DNA of 64,000 bases from positions 8,588,446-8,652,445 of the forward strand of contig OY979727.1 of NCBI GenBank assembly GCA_963855995.1, in the 5' to 3' direction. The notes beneath the pieces are model-generated. The model ran no database searches. It was given only the letters and a program-made list of their open reading frames with translations, and was not told the DNA's origin. Position numbers and translations under genes: made by a program. Shown one piece after another: positions 54,499 to 64,000 of this stretch. Source of the stretch: Muricea muricata. Its lineage: Eukaryota > Cnidaria > Anthozoa > Malacalcyonacea > Plexauridae. Each line of letters starts with the position of its first letter. Position 1 is the first letter of the stretch.

Positions 54499-55225
54499 CT
54501 TCCCTGAGTCGATCTGCGCCATTTCTGTCGTTAGGTCCACGAGTTTCTTCGGTAATGGCCGCCAACCTCTGATTATGTGTTCGCAAATACTTCACCGTTC
54601 TGTAGCTCAATACTATTATTATCAAGAAAGGAATGACACCATAAGCAAGAGCCATTATTGCTCCCTCCAGTAAACGGTTTTCGAAGTCAATTGCGCAAGC
54701 TCCTACCCGACGGTTATATTGAACTGTATAACCGAATGGTACAATTATTGCTCCCATTATTATTGCATTAACCCATGTGAAGAGGACTGCAGCGAAAGTT
54801 GGTCTTCGAGTCATTATGAGTTTATATTTCATCATAAGACACACTGCAAAATACCTGTCGACCGTCATGAGCAATGCTGTTTCCGAAATGACAACGTATG
54901 GAGCGTAAGTGATCGATCCAAGAGCAATACACGATGCTCCTCCTTTAGCCGCTAACTTGGGCTTGATCACATGAAATGCGAGTTGTAGCGGGATCACTAC
55001 AGATGTTGTTGCCAACTGACAGAAAGTCAAGCTTACAAGCAAAATACTAGAAGGTTTTTCTCGCGTCGAACGTGAACACAGGTATCCAAGAAGGACAAGA
55101 GCGCTTAAAGCAAGAGAGATTGTTACGATTGCTACCGAAATTGTTAACAAAACAGCGACTTCTGTCGTGGAATATTCATGGAATACTGGCGGAATTTCCG
55201 ACGTGTAGTTTGTGCTTTCGTTCAT
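54499..55225 (-). CDS. Rhodopsin-class GPCR, first coding exon (TM1-TM5)
   Basis: ATG at 55225. Two N-glycosylation sites (N2, N6) precede TM1 (residues ~23-49), TM2 (~60-86), TM3 (~98-121) with the DRY motif at 123-125 (VDRYFAV), TM4 (~143-165) and TM5 (~190-210), then a hydrophilic third intracellular loop ending at a donor (GAAG|GTCAGT, 54498..54497). A conserved Cys sits before TM3 (C99) and one in the second loop (C178 region), as usual for class A receptors. The ligand cannot be told. A decayed relative lies at 19650..20165, so this belongs to a locally amplified family. Confidence 0.85.
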
Positions 55226-56187
55226 GATGACAACATTAATCTGGCAGTATTTTCAATAAATGGTTATGCATAACATGCATGTACAGCTAACTTATAGTTT
55301 AATTCTGTCCTTATTAATATTCATTTACCTTCTGCCAACTTTTGAAGGGGGGCAAAGATCAAGAATTTTGCGTATTACTCTCATTAGATGAAATTATTTA
55401 CGCAAATATAATGCAAATTTTTATATTTTAGATACACGGTCTTGATACTTGTGTAGGGCCTAAAATCTTGGAAGTCAATGGTCCAAGAGATGCTTAACTT
55501 GGGACATATAGAAAATCAGTAGTTTGGCCCAGTGTGGGAAATCGTTTATATGTATTGTTACGTGCATTGTAATGAAAAGCTTGAGCTTGAAGTACGTCAG
55601 ATTTAGAGACAGGCGGCCATGTTGACCACCTCATTCAAAGAGTGAATCGATCTATTTTCTATTAACAAAACTGTTTTTGGGAGATTTTGCTTTTAAATTA
55701 ACGTAAAGCGTTTCCTTTAAAACCAAAACTATACAGTCATCTTGCCATAGAAATCTACAGCATCCGCTCCTCAATTTGAACCGTACAACATATGGCCGCG
55801 CTTGTCTAAAAATATGACGTACTTCCGGCTTCAAAACCAAAAAATTGATATGCTATACAGCCCTAACATACTGTGTATCCATGGCGGAAATGTTTACGCC
55901 CTATCGCCATTCTAAAACTAAACTTTTATGTAGAAACCATATGAATTAACAATATCGCTGTGCATGTTATGCATGGGGGGGGGGTGTTTGTGTTTTTGTT
56001 TTAACTGGACAAATGTTATTCTTGGGTTTCATGTGACGTCATAAATTTCACCGGGAGTCAACTCCAAATCGAAACACAGTCATTATAGGGAAATAATTTT
56101 TCACTGTATGCGTTGACCTTATGTTTGGCAGCAAATATGTGCAATTTCGTGAGTTTTGTTCTCTCCAGTACAATGTAATCATTAATA
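55226..56187. other. GPCR upstream region with a small inverted-repeat element
   Basis: 55580..55625 (cttgaagtacgtcagattta..., ggccatgttg) is the approximate reverse complement of 55790..55840, suggesting a ~260-bp MITE. The G run at 55976..55984 is the only other marked feature. Confidence 0.5.
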
Positions 56188-56428
56188 TGTAACGGACCGA
56201 GATTCCCAATAACACATAAACTCTTTCAGTTAGAATCTACTTTATTTGTCATGATCTCTCTATATTTATACACTGGTAAAATAGGGCGTTTACTATGACT
56301 CTACATTATTTACATAAACTACGCACAGGAAGAACGCATATAGGAAAGGAGTGCTCACCACAATTTACATCGTCATGACCACGCGCAAATAATGCTAAGT
56401 CATTTAATCTATTTACACAATCGCTACA
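56188..56428 (-). repeat. LTR of an LTR retrotransposon (241 bp)
   Basis: On the minus strand it starts TGTAGCGATTGTG and ends GGTCCGTTACA. It is preceded (56429..56440) by a purine tract gcaggaggatgg on that strand. A 30-bp remnant of the same LTR end (catttaatctatttacacaa) is at 59335..59365. Confidence 0.75.
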
Positions 56429-56628
56429 CCATCCTCCTGCTTTAATGTTCTCGTCCCGAGAACAGTCTTCAGCTTGTTAGTCATAACCATAACGGTTGGG
56501 AGGTCGTATATTTTGCCTATAAGTCTGGCAGGCCTTGCTCTGGGGTTTCCCACCTGCTGAGGTGCAACGTCAACCACCTGAAACTCACCTATTTCTTGAG
56601 ATGGGCAAACAAGTTCACCCGGTTGAAA
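56413..56628 (-). pseudogene. C-terminal end of an LTR-retrotransposon polyprotein
   Basis: Open frame with FQPGELVCPSQEIGEFQVVD, NPRARPARLIGKIYDLPTVM and TNKLKTVLGTRTLKQEDGVAI, ending inside the LTR at 56413..56415. The position (directly before purine tract and LTR) identifies it as the end of pol. Upstream coding sequence was replaced by a LINE. Confidence 0.6.
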
Positions 56629-56629
56629 A

Positions 56630-59297
56630 GGGACATGTATGTATGTATGTATGTAAAACTTTATTTACTGACGCTAGCCTTGTCAACAAAATAGTTGGTT
56701 TCCACAAGGGGCGTCAAACAATTAAAAAAAGAATCAAGGAAGATATTTACAAAAGGACAGAAAAGGAAAGAAAGAAGAAAAAATAAATAGCATGCATATT
56801 TACAAAAAGTTGGTGTGATCCGGCTAAATATTAATAGTTACAATAAGGATTTATTCAATCTAACAGATTATTAGTTGATCTTACAAAGTCTTTGAACAAG
56901 CAAATTGATTGAGCTTCCTTAGCTTCAAGCGAGAGATTGTTCCAGAGTCTAGAACCACTATACTTGAAGCTTTTTTTAAGGAATTCACGTCTAGGCTTTG
57001 GTAGGTCTAAATCATTTTGAGAATTTCTGAGGGCGTAAGAAGTTTGTAAGGAATTCCTTCTCTTAAATAACTTTTTCAAATTCGGAGCACTATAGTCGTT
57101 CAAAATTTTATACATTAAAGTGGCTTTGGTTATAACTCTTCTGGATTCTAAGTCTTCCCATTCAAGGGCTTGAAGTACGTCAGCAGACCTGATCTCATAG
57201 CTAGCGCCGGCAATAATTCTCGCTGCTCTATTTTGATACTTTTGTAATTTATCTTTTAATGTCTTGTTACAAGTATCCCAAAGGGGGGAGCAGTAATCAA
57301 AATAAGGTTGTATCAAAGCACTGTAAATTGGTTGTAACATCTGTGCTGGGACAAAGGGCTTAATGCGTTTTAACATTCCTATACCTGCACCGACCTTTTT
57401 ACAAATTGCTTCAATATGTTCTTCCCAACTGAGTGTTTCATCAAGTGTAACACCCAGACAAGGGATTGAGTGTATTCTGGGAATCGGTTGGCCATTTAAC
57501 ATTACAGGGGTATCGTCGTTGATCTTATTAAGATAATGTTTTGATGCCACGTACATATACTTGGTTTTAGAAGAGTGATGCTGCAATTTGTTACTTATTA
57601 GCCAGTGATTAATGTTATTTAAATCATTATTCAAATTGGAGGTAAGTTCCTCAGAGTCCTTAGCAGATGCAAATATCTGAGTATCATCAGCATACAAGCA
57701 TGGGGTTGTGTCATGAAGGCTGTCGGGGAGATCATTGATATAAAGTAAAAACAGTAAAGGTCCCAATATAGATCCCTGGGGAACTCCACAGACTATTTTT
57801 TTAGATGTTGACATCGTGCCATTGACAAAACACGTCTGTTCCCTATTAGAAATGTAAGATGCAAACCATTTTAATTCAACATTTGAAACTCCAAATTGTT
57901 CTTCCATTTTGCGTAGTAAAATATTATGACTAATTGAATCAAATGCTTTCCGAATATCAAGAAAAACTACGGCACTCACATCGCCACAATCCATACTTGC
58001 ATGCCAGGCATCACACATTTGTATTAGTGCTGACAGAGTTGAGTTCTTTGGCCGAAAGCCAAATTGATATTTAGACAGCAGAGAGTTTTCATTTAGAAAA
58101 TTGTATAGTTGGTTGAACACAGAACGCTCAAAGATTTTACTTATAATAGGTAAAATCGATATTGGACGGTAATTCTCGCATTTTTGTCTATCATCGGATT
58201 TAAAAATCGGTAATACCCAAGCCTTTTTCCATTCATCAACATAAATTCCACTTTTAATAGAGAAGTTAAATATCCACGTTAAAGATGGGGTTATTATTTC
58301 AGCTGAAAGTTTAAGCACTCTAGCAGGAATGTTATCAACTCCTGTAGATTTTGATGAATTGAGTTTACTCAATTGGAGAAATACTTCATTTGGGTTAATT
58401 TCAGAGAACTTAAATTGGATATCTGGCCTATTAATGACATTATGAGATAAAACTGGGTCAGGGGTATTGTTCTCGATTTCATTGGCTAGTTTAGCTCCAA
58501 TATTTACGAAGTAATCATTAAAGGACTCAGCTATCATCCTGTCGTCTGTAATAATAGTATTATCAATTTTCAGTTGGGCAATATTATTTGCTTTGTTATT
58601 TTTTCCTAGGAGCTCGTTTATTAACTTCCAGCTTTACTTAGGATCTTTAGCCTGGGCACAATCATTAATTTTTTTGCAAAAAAAGTCCCGTTTTGCCTTA
58701 TAGAGTTCTGCATTAACTTTATTACGTATTTCTTTATATCTTACCCAGTGCATATGAGATCTATTTTTTACAGCCCTCTTTTTATGAAATTCTCTCTCCC
58801 GCATTAACTTCTTAATATCAGACGTGACCCAAGGGTGAGAATTACTTCGAACCCTTATTCGCCTTAATGGGGCATGCATATCCAATACCTGTAGGAAATA
58901 AGACTGCCATACGCGATAACAAATATTTGGATCATCATGCAGGGTAACATTTTCCCACGGGACTTGTGACAGATCGTTAAGAAAGTCGGTTGCGTTAAAA
59001 TTCTTAAAGTTTCGATCATACCTCACTTTTTGTCGGGGACTAGATGCACAATGTTTTCTAACAGCAAATATTAAACTATGGTCAGATAAGCCGAGATGAA
59101 TAACTCCTGCTTTTGCAATGTTTTGTTTCTCATTCGAGATTAACAAATCGATCAGGGTTGCTGACGCTTGCGTTACCCTTGTGGGCTCATTAATTAACTG
59201 ATCAAATTGATACAGAGATAATAGAAATTTTAGCCTGCGCGTGTATGCATCCGGCGGAGATTTACTTATATCACAGTTTAAATCCCTTAAGTCCCTT
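56630..59297 (-). mobile_element. 5'-truncated CR1/L2-type LINE
   Basis: The 3' end has an (ATGT)-type tail at 56636..56656 on the plus strand. The 5' end lies inside the endonuclease domain (GDLRDLNCDI, ~59290). It sits between a complete LTR (56188..56428) and a 30-bp LTR remnant (59336..59365), i.e. inside an LTR retrotransposon. Confidence 0.8.
56855..59290 (-). pseudogene. LINE ORF2: endonuclease end plus reverse transcriptase, one stop
   Basis: The frame is open from ~59290 through LIDLLISNEKQNI and LGLSDHSLIF (end of the AP endonuclease) to a single TAA at 58634..58636, and continues in the same frame to 56855. RT motifs: CENYRPISILPIISKIFERS, VVFLDIRKAFDSISHN, GVPQGSILGPLLFLLYINDL, LYADDTQIF, and the C-terminal RAARIIAGASYE and YSGSRLWNNLS. 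Only one stop separates this copy from an intact RT, so it is young. Confidence 0.85.
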
Positions 59298-59365
59298 TAC
59301 ATAACTTAACTTAAGTTGATCATGATGAACAACTTTTCATTTAATCTATTTACACAATCGCTACA

Positions 59366-61020
59366 AATACATTTTGGGTTGACCCCAACTCAGATCAATG
59401 GTGGATCCAGGGTAAGTCAAAATAAATTATAGCAGCTCAATTTTAAATTCAAAATAACTTTATAACAATGTCATAGGTTATGAATTTCAAAAGAATAAAT
59501 CTAACCAATGAAGTTGCTTTGAAGGTATTTTTAAATGTAAATACATCCTAGAATGAGCTGTGCTAATTTGTTTTGACTTACGCTAGATTCGCCACTGATT
59601 CAGATTTACTGCAAAATGCCCTAGTGAAACCCACAAACTCGAATGACCTGCTAGCTTTTTTCTCGTTCGAAAAACTTCGCCAATTTTTCATCCACCATTT
59701 CGTTTTGTTTTTTTTACTATAGAAGGATATGAGGTAATATCTTGTTTGTAGGGAGCCAATTTTTTTCCTACAACAGTATGAAGTAAACCTCTTGTTCAAA
59801 ACTTATCGTGTGCTGTTTTAAAGACAATAAAACATGCAAATATCGAATTAGTAATCAGTCAATTGTATTCTTTGAAACTAAAATATGTTTATTGCCATTG
59901 TATTAAACTTTATGATATAGCATTTGTGAATCCTGAACGCTGATTGGTTTAGAGCCGTGTTTACATAACTCAATGTAAACACGGAAAATTTCCTGCCACT
60001 TGTAAACACGGAAATTTTTGACATTGCTATATTATAAAAAAAATATAAAACATTTTTCCGTGTTGATATAGAGTTATATCAACACTCGTGGAAATTGGAA
60101 AAACTCGAAATTATGTGAAATTGCGCACAATTTCTCGTTTTTCGAAATTCCACTCGTGTTGATATAACTGTATGGAAAAATGTTTTGTATCTTAAATATA
60201 ATTGTAAATATAATAGTAAACTTCTGGCATTTTATTAGTGATGTTAATTGTTTCTCGTGACAGATAAATGATTAATGAAATTTTCTTTTCTTATTTGCTG
60301 CCGTAATAATGCTCAGAGGTGGAAATATGCGATTTCGACCGGCTATTTTCATTTCGTATTTCACTGTGCCTGATCATATTTTTTTGCCAAAAAATGTTTA
60401 TGTTGCCAGATTTAGCCCTTTATCGTTTCAACGATTTCAGGTATTTTCAGCCACAATTCGTCACCGCATTTGAAATGTTTCTTATCAAATTGACCCAAAC
60501 ACGCTGTTGGGGTGGGAGCCCCGTTCAAGAAGTAGGCAAATGGCCTTCATTACTCACCAAAGAATGTCGATCTTTCAATTTCTAAGTATGTATGCGAGTT
60601 TATTGCAAGAATTTTAGCGAGAGAAGAACTGAATATGAAAATCAACCGGCAAATATGGCGTGGTATGGACTTGAGAATTTTTTGAGAAATTCGACGAAAG
60701 ATACCGTTCAAAGCTATAATTTCTACTCTACGAGATAGTTCTTGCATCTAACACATACTTCCTGCAAAAATGCTCCAAAATTCCGCGTCAATTTGCATCA
60801 GAAAAGCTTAAAACGCTCAAACGTTTTCGTTCACAAACGTTGGGCGAAAATAACATGCTCTTTCTTTCCAGACAAGAAACAAGTTTGTAACACGTGACCT
60901 AAATCGTACCTTCTGATTTGTCAATCATAAAAACATTGACGATCGTTTTGAGTTCAATTCAACTGGAATGCTCGTTTATCATTCATGCTTCCACTTGTAA
61001 TGCTTTGAAGTATAAATGTG
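59366..61020. other. No gene recognised
   Basis: AT-rich. Contains an inverted pair around 'gtgtttacat...atgtaaacac' near 59969-60008 and the palindrome at 60047..60192. Short open frames (59578..59799, 60319..60585, 60550..60747) have no motif I recognise. Confidence 0.3.
60047..60192. repeat. ~145-bp palindrome
   Basis: 'aaaacatttttccgtgttga' pairs with the far end '...ggaaaaatgttttgtat', and the two arms contain matching 'caacactcgtggaa' and 'ttccactcgtgttg'. Centre near tgcgcacaattt. A nested hairpin gttgatatagagttatatcaac sits in the left arm. Confidence 0.75.
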
Positions 61021-61024
61021 AAAT

Positions 61025-61155
61025 TTATATAAAACTCAGTACCTAGCGGTACCGCCTTTGTTGCGCATTACGACCTGGTCTGGTTCAAATATCGCTGAAA
61101 TCTTTTGCAAAACGTTTGGCTTAAATATAGGGAAAAAATGGTTAAAAATCGTTCT
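61025..61155 (+). repeat. Single tRNA-like unit, plus orientation
   Basis: A-box-like 'gtacctagcggtaccgcctt' and B-box-like 'ctggttcaaatatcgctg', then 'gtttggcttaaatatagg' as in the plus-strand units at 50.8-51.6 kb. Confidence 0.65.
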
Positions 61156-61339
61156 AAAAGATAGCCAGTTAGTAGCTGGTCGATTTTATTAGGAATTTCT
61201 AATAGGTATAGCTGGTAGTCGGTCAAGTTTGAGACAATTTAACTCAAACTGGCATAGAAAAATTTCTAGCCTAGCTACGATATATTCGTAGCCATTGCTT
61301 CTTAAGAAACCGTGAGAGAAAAATTTCCTCGTTAGTTTA

Positions 61340-61999
61340 AACCAAAATTTTGGTGAAAGACTTCAGGAAGATTTGAACCAGAATAACTAGAAATTCACAT
61401 CGATATCTGCACCACTGCACCACACGTTCATGCTACAGCAAGACGTGTAAATAATTGACTTCAACCATTTTATTTCTTTTATTTTAAACTAAAATATTTG
61501 TAAATGTTTCCAACAAGATTTGAACCATTACACTACTCGTTCATGCTTATGCTGTGTCTGGTAAATTAATGACTTTAAGTCTTTAACCAATTTTTTACTC
61601 CATTTTAAACCAAAATGCTTGCGACTGTCTGCAGCGAGATTTGAACCAACGTAACCAATACACCACACCTTCATTCCACAAGACCTACACCACTAAACCA
61701 CTCATTCATTCTTATGCAACAGGGGGTAAATTATTGACTTTAACCATTTTTCTCACTTAATTTTAAGTCAAAATACTTGCAACTGTCTCCAACGAGATTT
61801 GAACCAACGTAACTGATAATTAACACTAAAGGGTCTGCCACTAGACCACTTGTTCTTCCGTATTCAACAGGAGGTAGATTATTGACTTTAACCATTTTTC
61901 TCATTTAATTTTAAGCCAAAAGACTTGCAAGTTTCTACAACGAGATTTGAACCAACGAAACTGATAATTTTGATTAGGAAAGCTTTCGACATACATTTT
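61340..61999 (-). repeat. Tandem tRNA-like array, minus orientation
   Basis: B-boxes near 61367, 61513, 61633, 61793 and 61940 ('gcgagatttgaaccaacgta' variants), each with 'cactagaccact' (reverse A-box) about 40-55 bp later. Interrupted by a palindromic element at 62000. Confidence 0.85.
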
Positions 62000-62229
62000 G
62001 TCACAAATGAAAGCGATAATAAATTAATTTTATTTGAACGACGTTTCGATGTCATCTTTACATCATTTTCAAGTTCATTTAAAGTTCGTTACGACTAGTG
62101 TGTTCATATGGTAAGAACATATGAGCACACTAGTCGTAACGAACTTTAAATGAACTTGAAAATGATGTAAAGATGACATCGAAACGTCGTTCAAATAAAA
62201 TTAATTTATTATCGCTTTGATTTGTGACG
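62000..62229. repeat. 230-bp palindrome of two head-to-head repeat ends
   Basis: Arms of ~105 bp (gtcacaaatgaaagcgataa... to 'gtgttcatatg') are almost exact reverse complements around a short spacer (~62110..62120). Each arm carries 'agatgacatcgaaacgtcgt', a type of motif I associate with Penelope-like element ends. It interrupts the tRNA-like array. Confidence 0.9.
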
Positions 62230-62611
62230 AAACTGATAATTTACACCAAAACCAGTATCACTAGACCACTTGTTCATCCTTATTAAATAGGAGGTAGATT
62301 ATTGCCTTTAACCATTTTTCTCACTAAATTTTAAGCCAAAATACTTGCAAGTGTCTACAACGAAATTTGAACCAACGTAACTAATAAATAACACCAAAGG
62401 CTCTACCACTACCAAAGCCTGTAGCGCTAGACTACTTGCTCATCCTTATTCCAAAGGAGGTAGATTATTGACTGTAACCATTTTTTTACTTAATTTTAAG
62501 CCAAAATACTTGAAACTGTCTACAAACCAACGTAACTCGTTATTAACACCAGAGTCTGTACCACTAGACTACTTGTTCATCCTTATTCATGATAGATAGA
62601 TTATTGATATG
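62230..62611 (-). repeat. Tandem tRNA-like array continued
   Basis: Units with B-boxes near 62361 and (worn) 62526. The array resumes beyond the Penelope-like element at 63960..64000 ('gattattgactttaactaat'). Confidence 0.75.
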
Positions 62612-63930
62612 AGACAAGAGTTATCCCGAATAACGTGTGCATAGTAATAAGTACACAATTTAATTTAAACTGTATATTTCGAATCAATTTGATTCATCTT
62701 CAGTAGAAAAGCTTACAAGAATACGTTAAAACAATTACGTGTACAAGACATATAGATGATACTCTACTTCTTATAAAACGTGGTGACATTGACTTCCTCT
62801 TACACAAATTCCACTCCTTTGACCATAACATACGTTTTACATACGATGCATTCTCGGATGAACCACCACACTTTCTTGACCTAAATCTTGATGGTAACAG
62901 ATTTTCAATATGCCGTAAACACACCTTTACTGGTCAATATACACACTTTGACAGTTTCGTGCCATGGAAACACCGCACAGCTTGGCTTCGCTCTCTTCTT
63001 TCCCGAGCCTGTAAGATCTGTTCACCATCTAATCTCAAACGAGAGTTAAACTTCGTTAGGAGAATTGCTTCATCGAACGATTTTCCCAAACAGGTTGTGT
63101 CTTCGTTGATCAAACGTTTTAGATAACATCACGATACTAACAATGATACTAACGAAACGAATGACAACAATACAACTACACCAACACTTTGGTTCGAGAT
63201 GCCTTACATTGGTCATAAAGGGGAACAACTCTTACGTGGTCTAAAAAAGAAACTGAAACGTTGTCTTAACATTTCTGAAGTACGAATTGTAACAAGAACT
63301 ACAACCGCCAAACTCAACATGTTCACCAACATGAAAGACAAAACTCCTAAAGAAAACAAGTCTAATGTTGTGTATGAGTTCACGTGCCAAAAATGTAGCA
63401 ATAGCTACATAGGTAAAACTGAACAAACATTACTAGAACGCGCTAAAGAACATGCATACAAAGACAATGACAGTGCTATAAACAAGCATTTACAATCTTG
63501 CTACGAACCAGATGACTTGACCAACAAAACTAACAAAGAACTAGTTGATCTTGTTGTAAATAATACTAAAGTAATTGATTCAGCTAGAAATTGGAACTTG
63601 TTACTTTATAAAGAAGCACTTCACATAAAACGACGTAAATGTGTCCTAAATAATGGCCTTAAGGCAAGCAAAGAATTGCAATTATTTAATTGATTAGTTA
63701 AAATGAACAAAAGAACGCTTTAGAAATGACGGTTTTGATTCTTAGTTGTTTATTGCTTACGCGTAACTTGCGCACGCTATTTAAATTTAAAATTCTTGTA
63801 CACGTAATTGTTTTAACGTATTCTTGTAAGCTTTTCTGCTGAAGATGAATCAAATCGATTCGAAATATACAGTTTAAATTACATTGTGTACTTATTACTA
63901 TGCACACGTTATTCGGGATAACTCTTGTCT
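62612..63930 (+). mobile_element. Penelope-like element with inverted terminal repeats
   Basis: 136-bp terminal repeats in inverted orientation: 62612..62747 (agacaagagttatcccgaat...) and 63795..63930. Between them one plus-strand frame encodes the end of a Penelope-type RT and a GIY-YIG nuclease. The terminal repeats include 'ctgaagatgaatcaaatcga' followed by 'ttcgaaat', a hairpin resembling the hammerhead-ribozyme-like motifs of such elements. Confidence 0.8.
62725..63693 (+). pseudogene. Penelope-like RT C-terminus plus GIY-YIG endonuclease, one stop
   Basis: The frame begins in the left terminal repeat, gives TRHIDDTLLLIKRGDIDFLL (RT catalytic DD), HFLDLNLDGNRF, CRKHTFTGQYTHFDS and ELNFVRRIASSNDFP, meets TAA at 63124..63126, and continues in the same frame. 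After a Thr/Asn-rich linker come MPYIGHKGEQLLRGLKKKLK, a Cys pair (CQKC), NSYIGKTEQTLLERAKEH (YIG, Arg and His of the nuclease) and a C-terminal helix region. The first Tyr motif reads VVYEF rather than GIY. Most of the RT is missing, so the copy is dead. RT plus GIY-YIG in one frame defines Penelope-like elements. Confidence 0.85.
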
Positions 63931-64000
63931 TATATCTGCTGAAACTATCAGTCGGCCAAGGTTTATAGATTATTGACTTTAACTAATTTTAAACTTAATT

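Overview
The window is a eukaryotic, AT-rich, intron-containing and very transposon-rich stretch of an invertebrate animal genome. The mix of a Ngaro-type tyrosine-recombinase retrotransposon, Ty3-like elements, CR1/jockey-type LINEs, a Penelope-like element with GIY-YIG nuclease, canonical TTAGGG repeats and TRIM-type and rhodopsin-type receptor genes suggests a cnidarian, probably an anthozoan. That assignment is inference. Nothing in the window looks prokaryotic.

Host genes are few. A type II membrane protein runs off the left edge (2..667, minus). Two tandem paralogues, both on the minus strand, encode a RING/B-box/coiled-coil (TRIM-like) N-terminus spliced to a complete TLDc domain. Copy 1 has exons 11402..12542, 9964..10203 and 9006..9322 (565 codons). 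Copy 2 has exons 42019..43132, 39494..39733 and 21024..21340 (556 codons). All exons keep the same phase, donor/acceptor pattern and open frame. Copy 1 occupies 3.5 kb, while copy 2 is spread over 22 kb because its second intron has filled with transposons. A rhodopsin-class GPCR gene (minus, exons near 54499..55225 and 52762..53016) and a decayed relative (19650..20165, plus) complete the recognisable host content.

Transposon layout, left to right: diverged tandem repeats (1.2-3.1 kb) with a 303-bp TIR insertion; a LINE tail carrying a palindromic foldback element (3.7-5.0 kb); a frameshifted P-loop ATPase relic (7.9-8.2 kb); a Ngaro-like element with split direct repeats (13.0-19.1 kb) interrupted by a 778-bp TIR element. 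Inside intron 2 of gene copy 2 lie a short-LTR Ty3-like element (24.2-30.35 kb) with at least four nested insertions, and a 7.6-kb THAP-bearing TIR element (31.8-39.4 kb) with two LINEs nested in it. Further right are a TIR element with a tRNA-like core, two TIR elements with telomere-repeat cores, a LINE (56.6-59.3 kb) next to LTR fragments, and a Penelope-like element flanked by inverted repeats (62.6-63.9 kb).

The most unusual non-coding structure is a set of tandem arrays (45.3-48.1, 50.8-51.6 and 61.0-64.0 kb). They are built from a ~150-bp unit that carries A-box and B-box sequences like those of a tRNA gene, in both orientations, in places ordered as a four-unit higher-order repeat. 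Two otherwise unrelated TIR elements also carry an internal tRNA-like cassette. The TRIM-TLDc fusion and the tRNA-like satellite are my two main candidates for undescribed systems.
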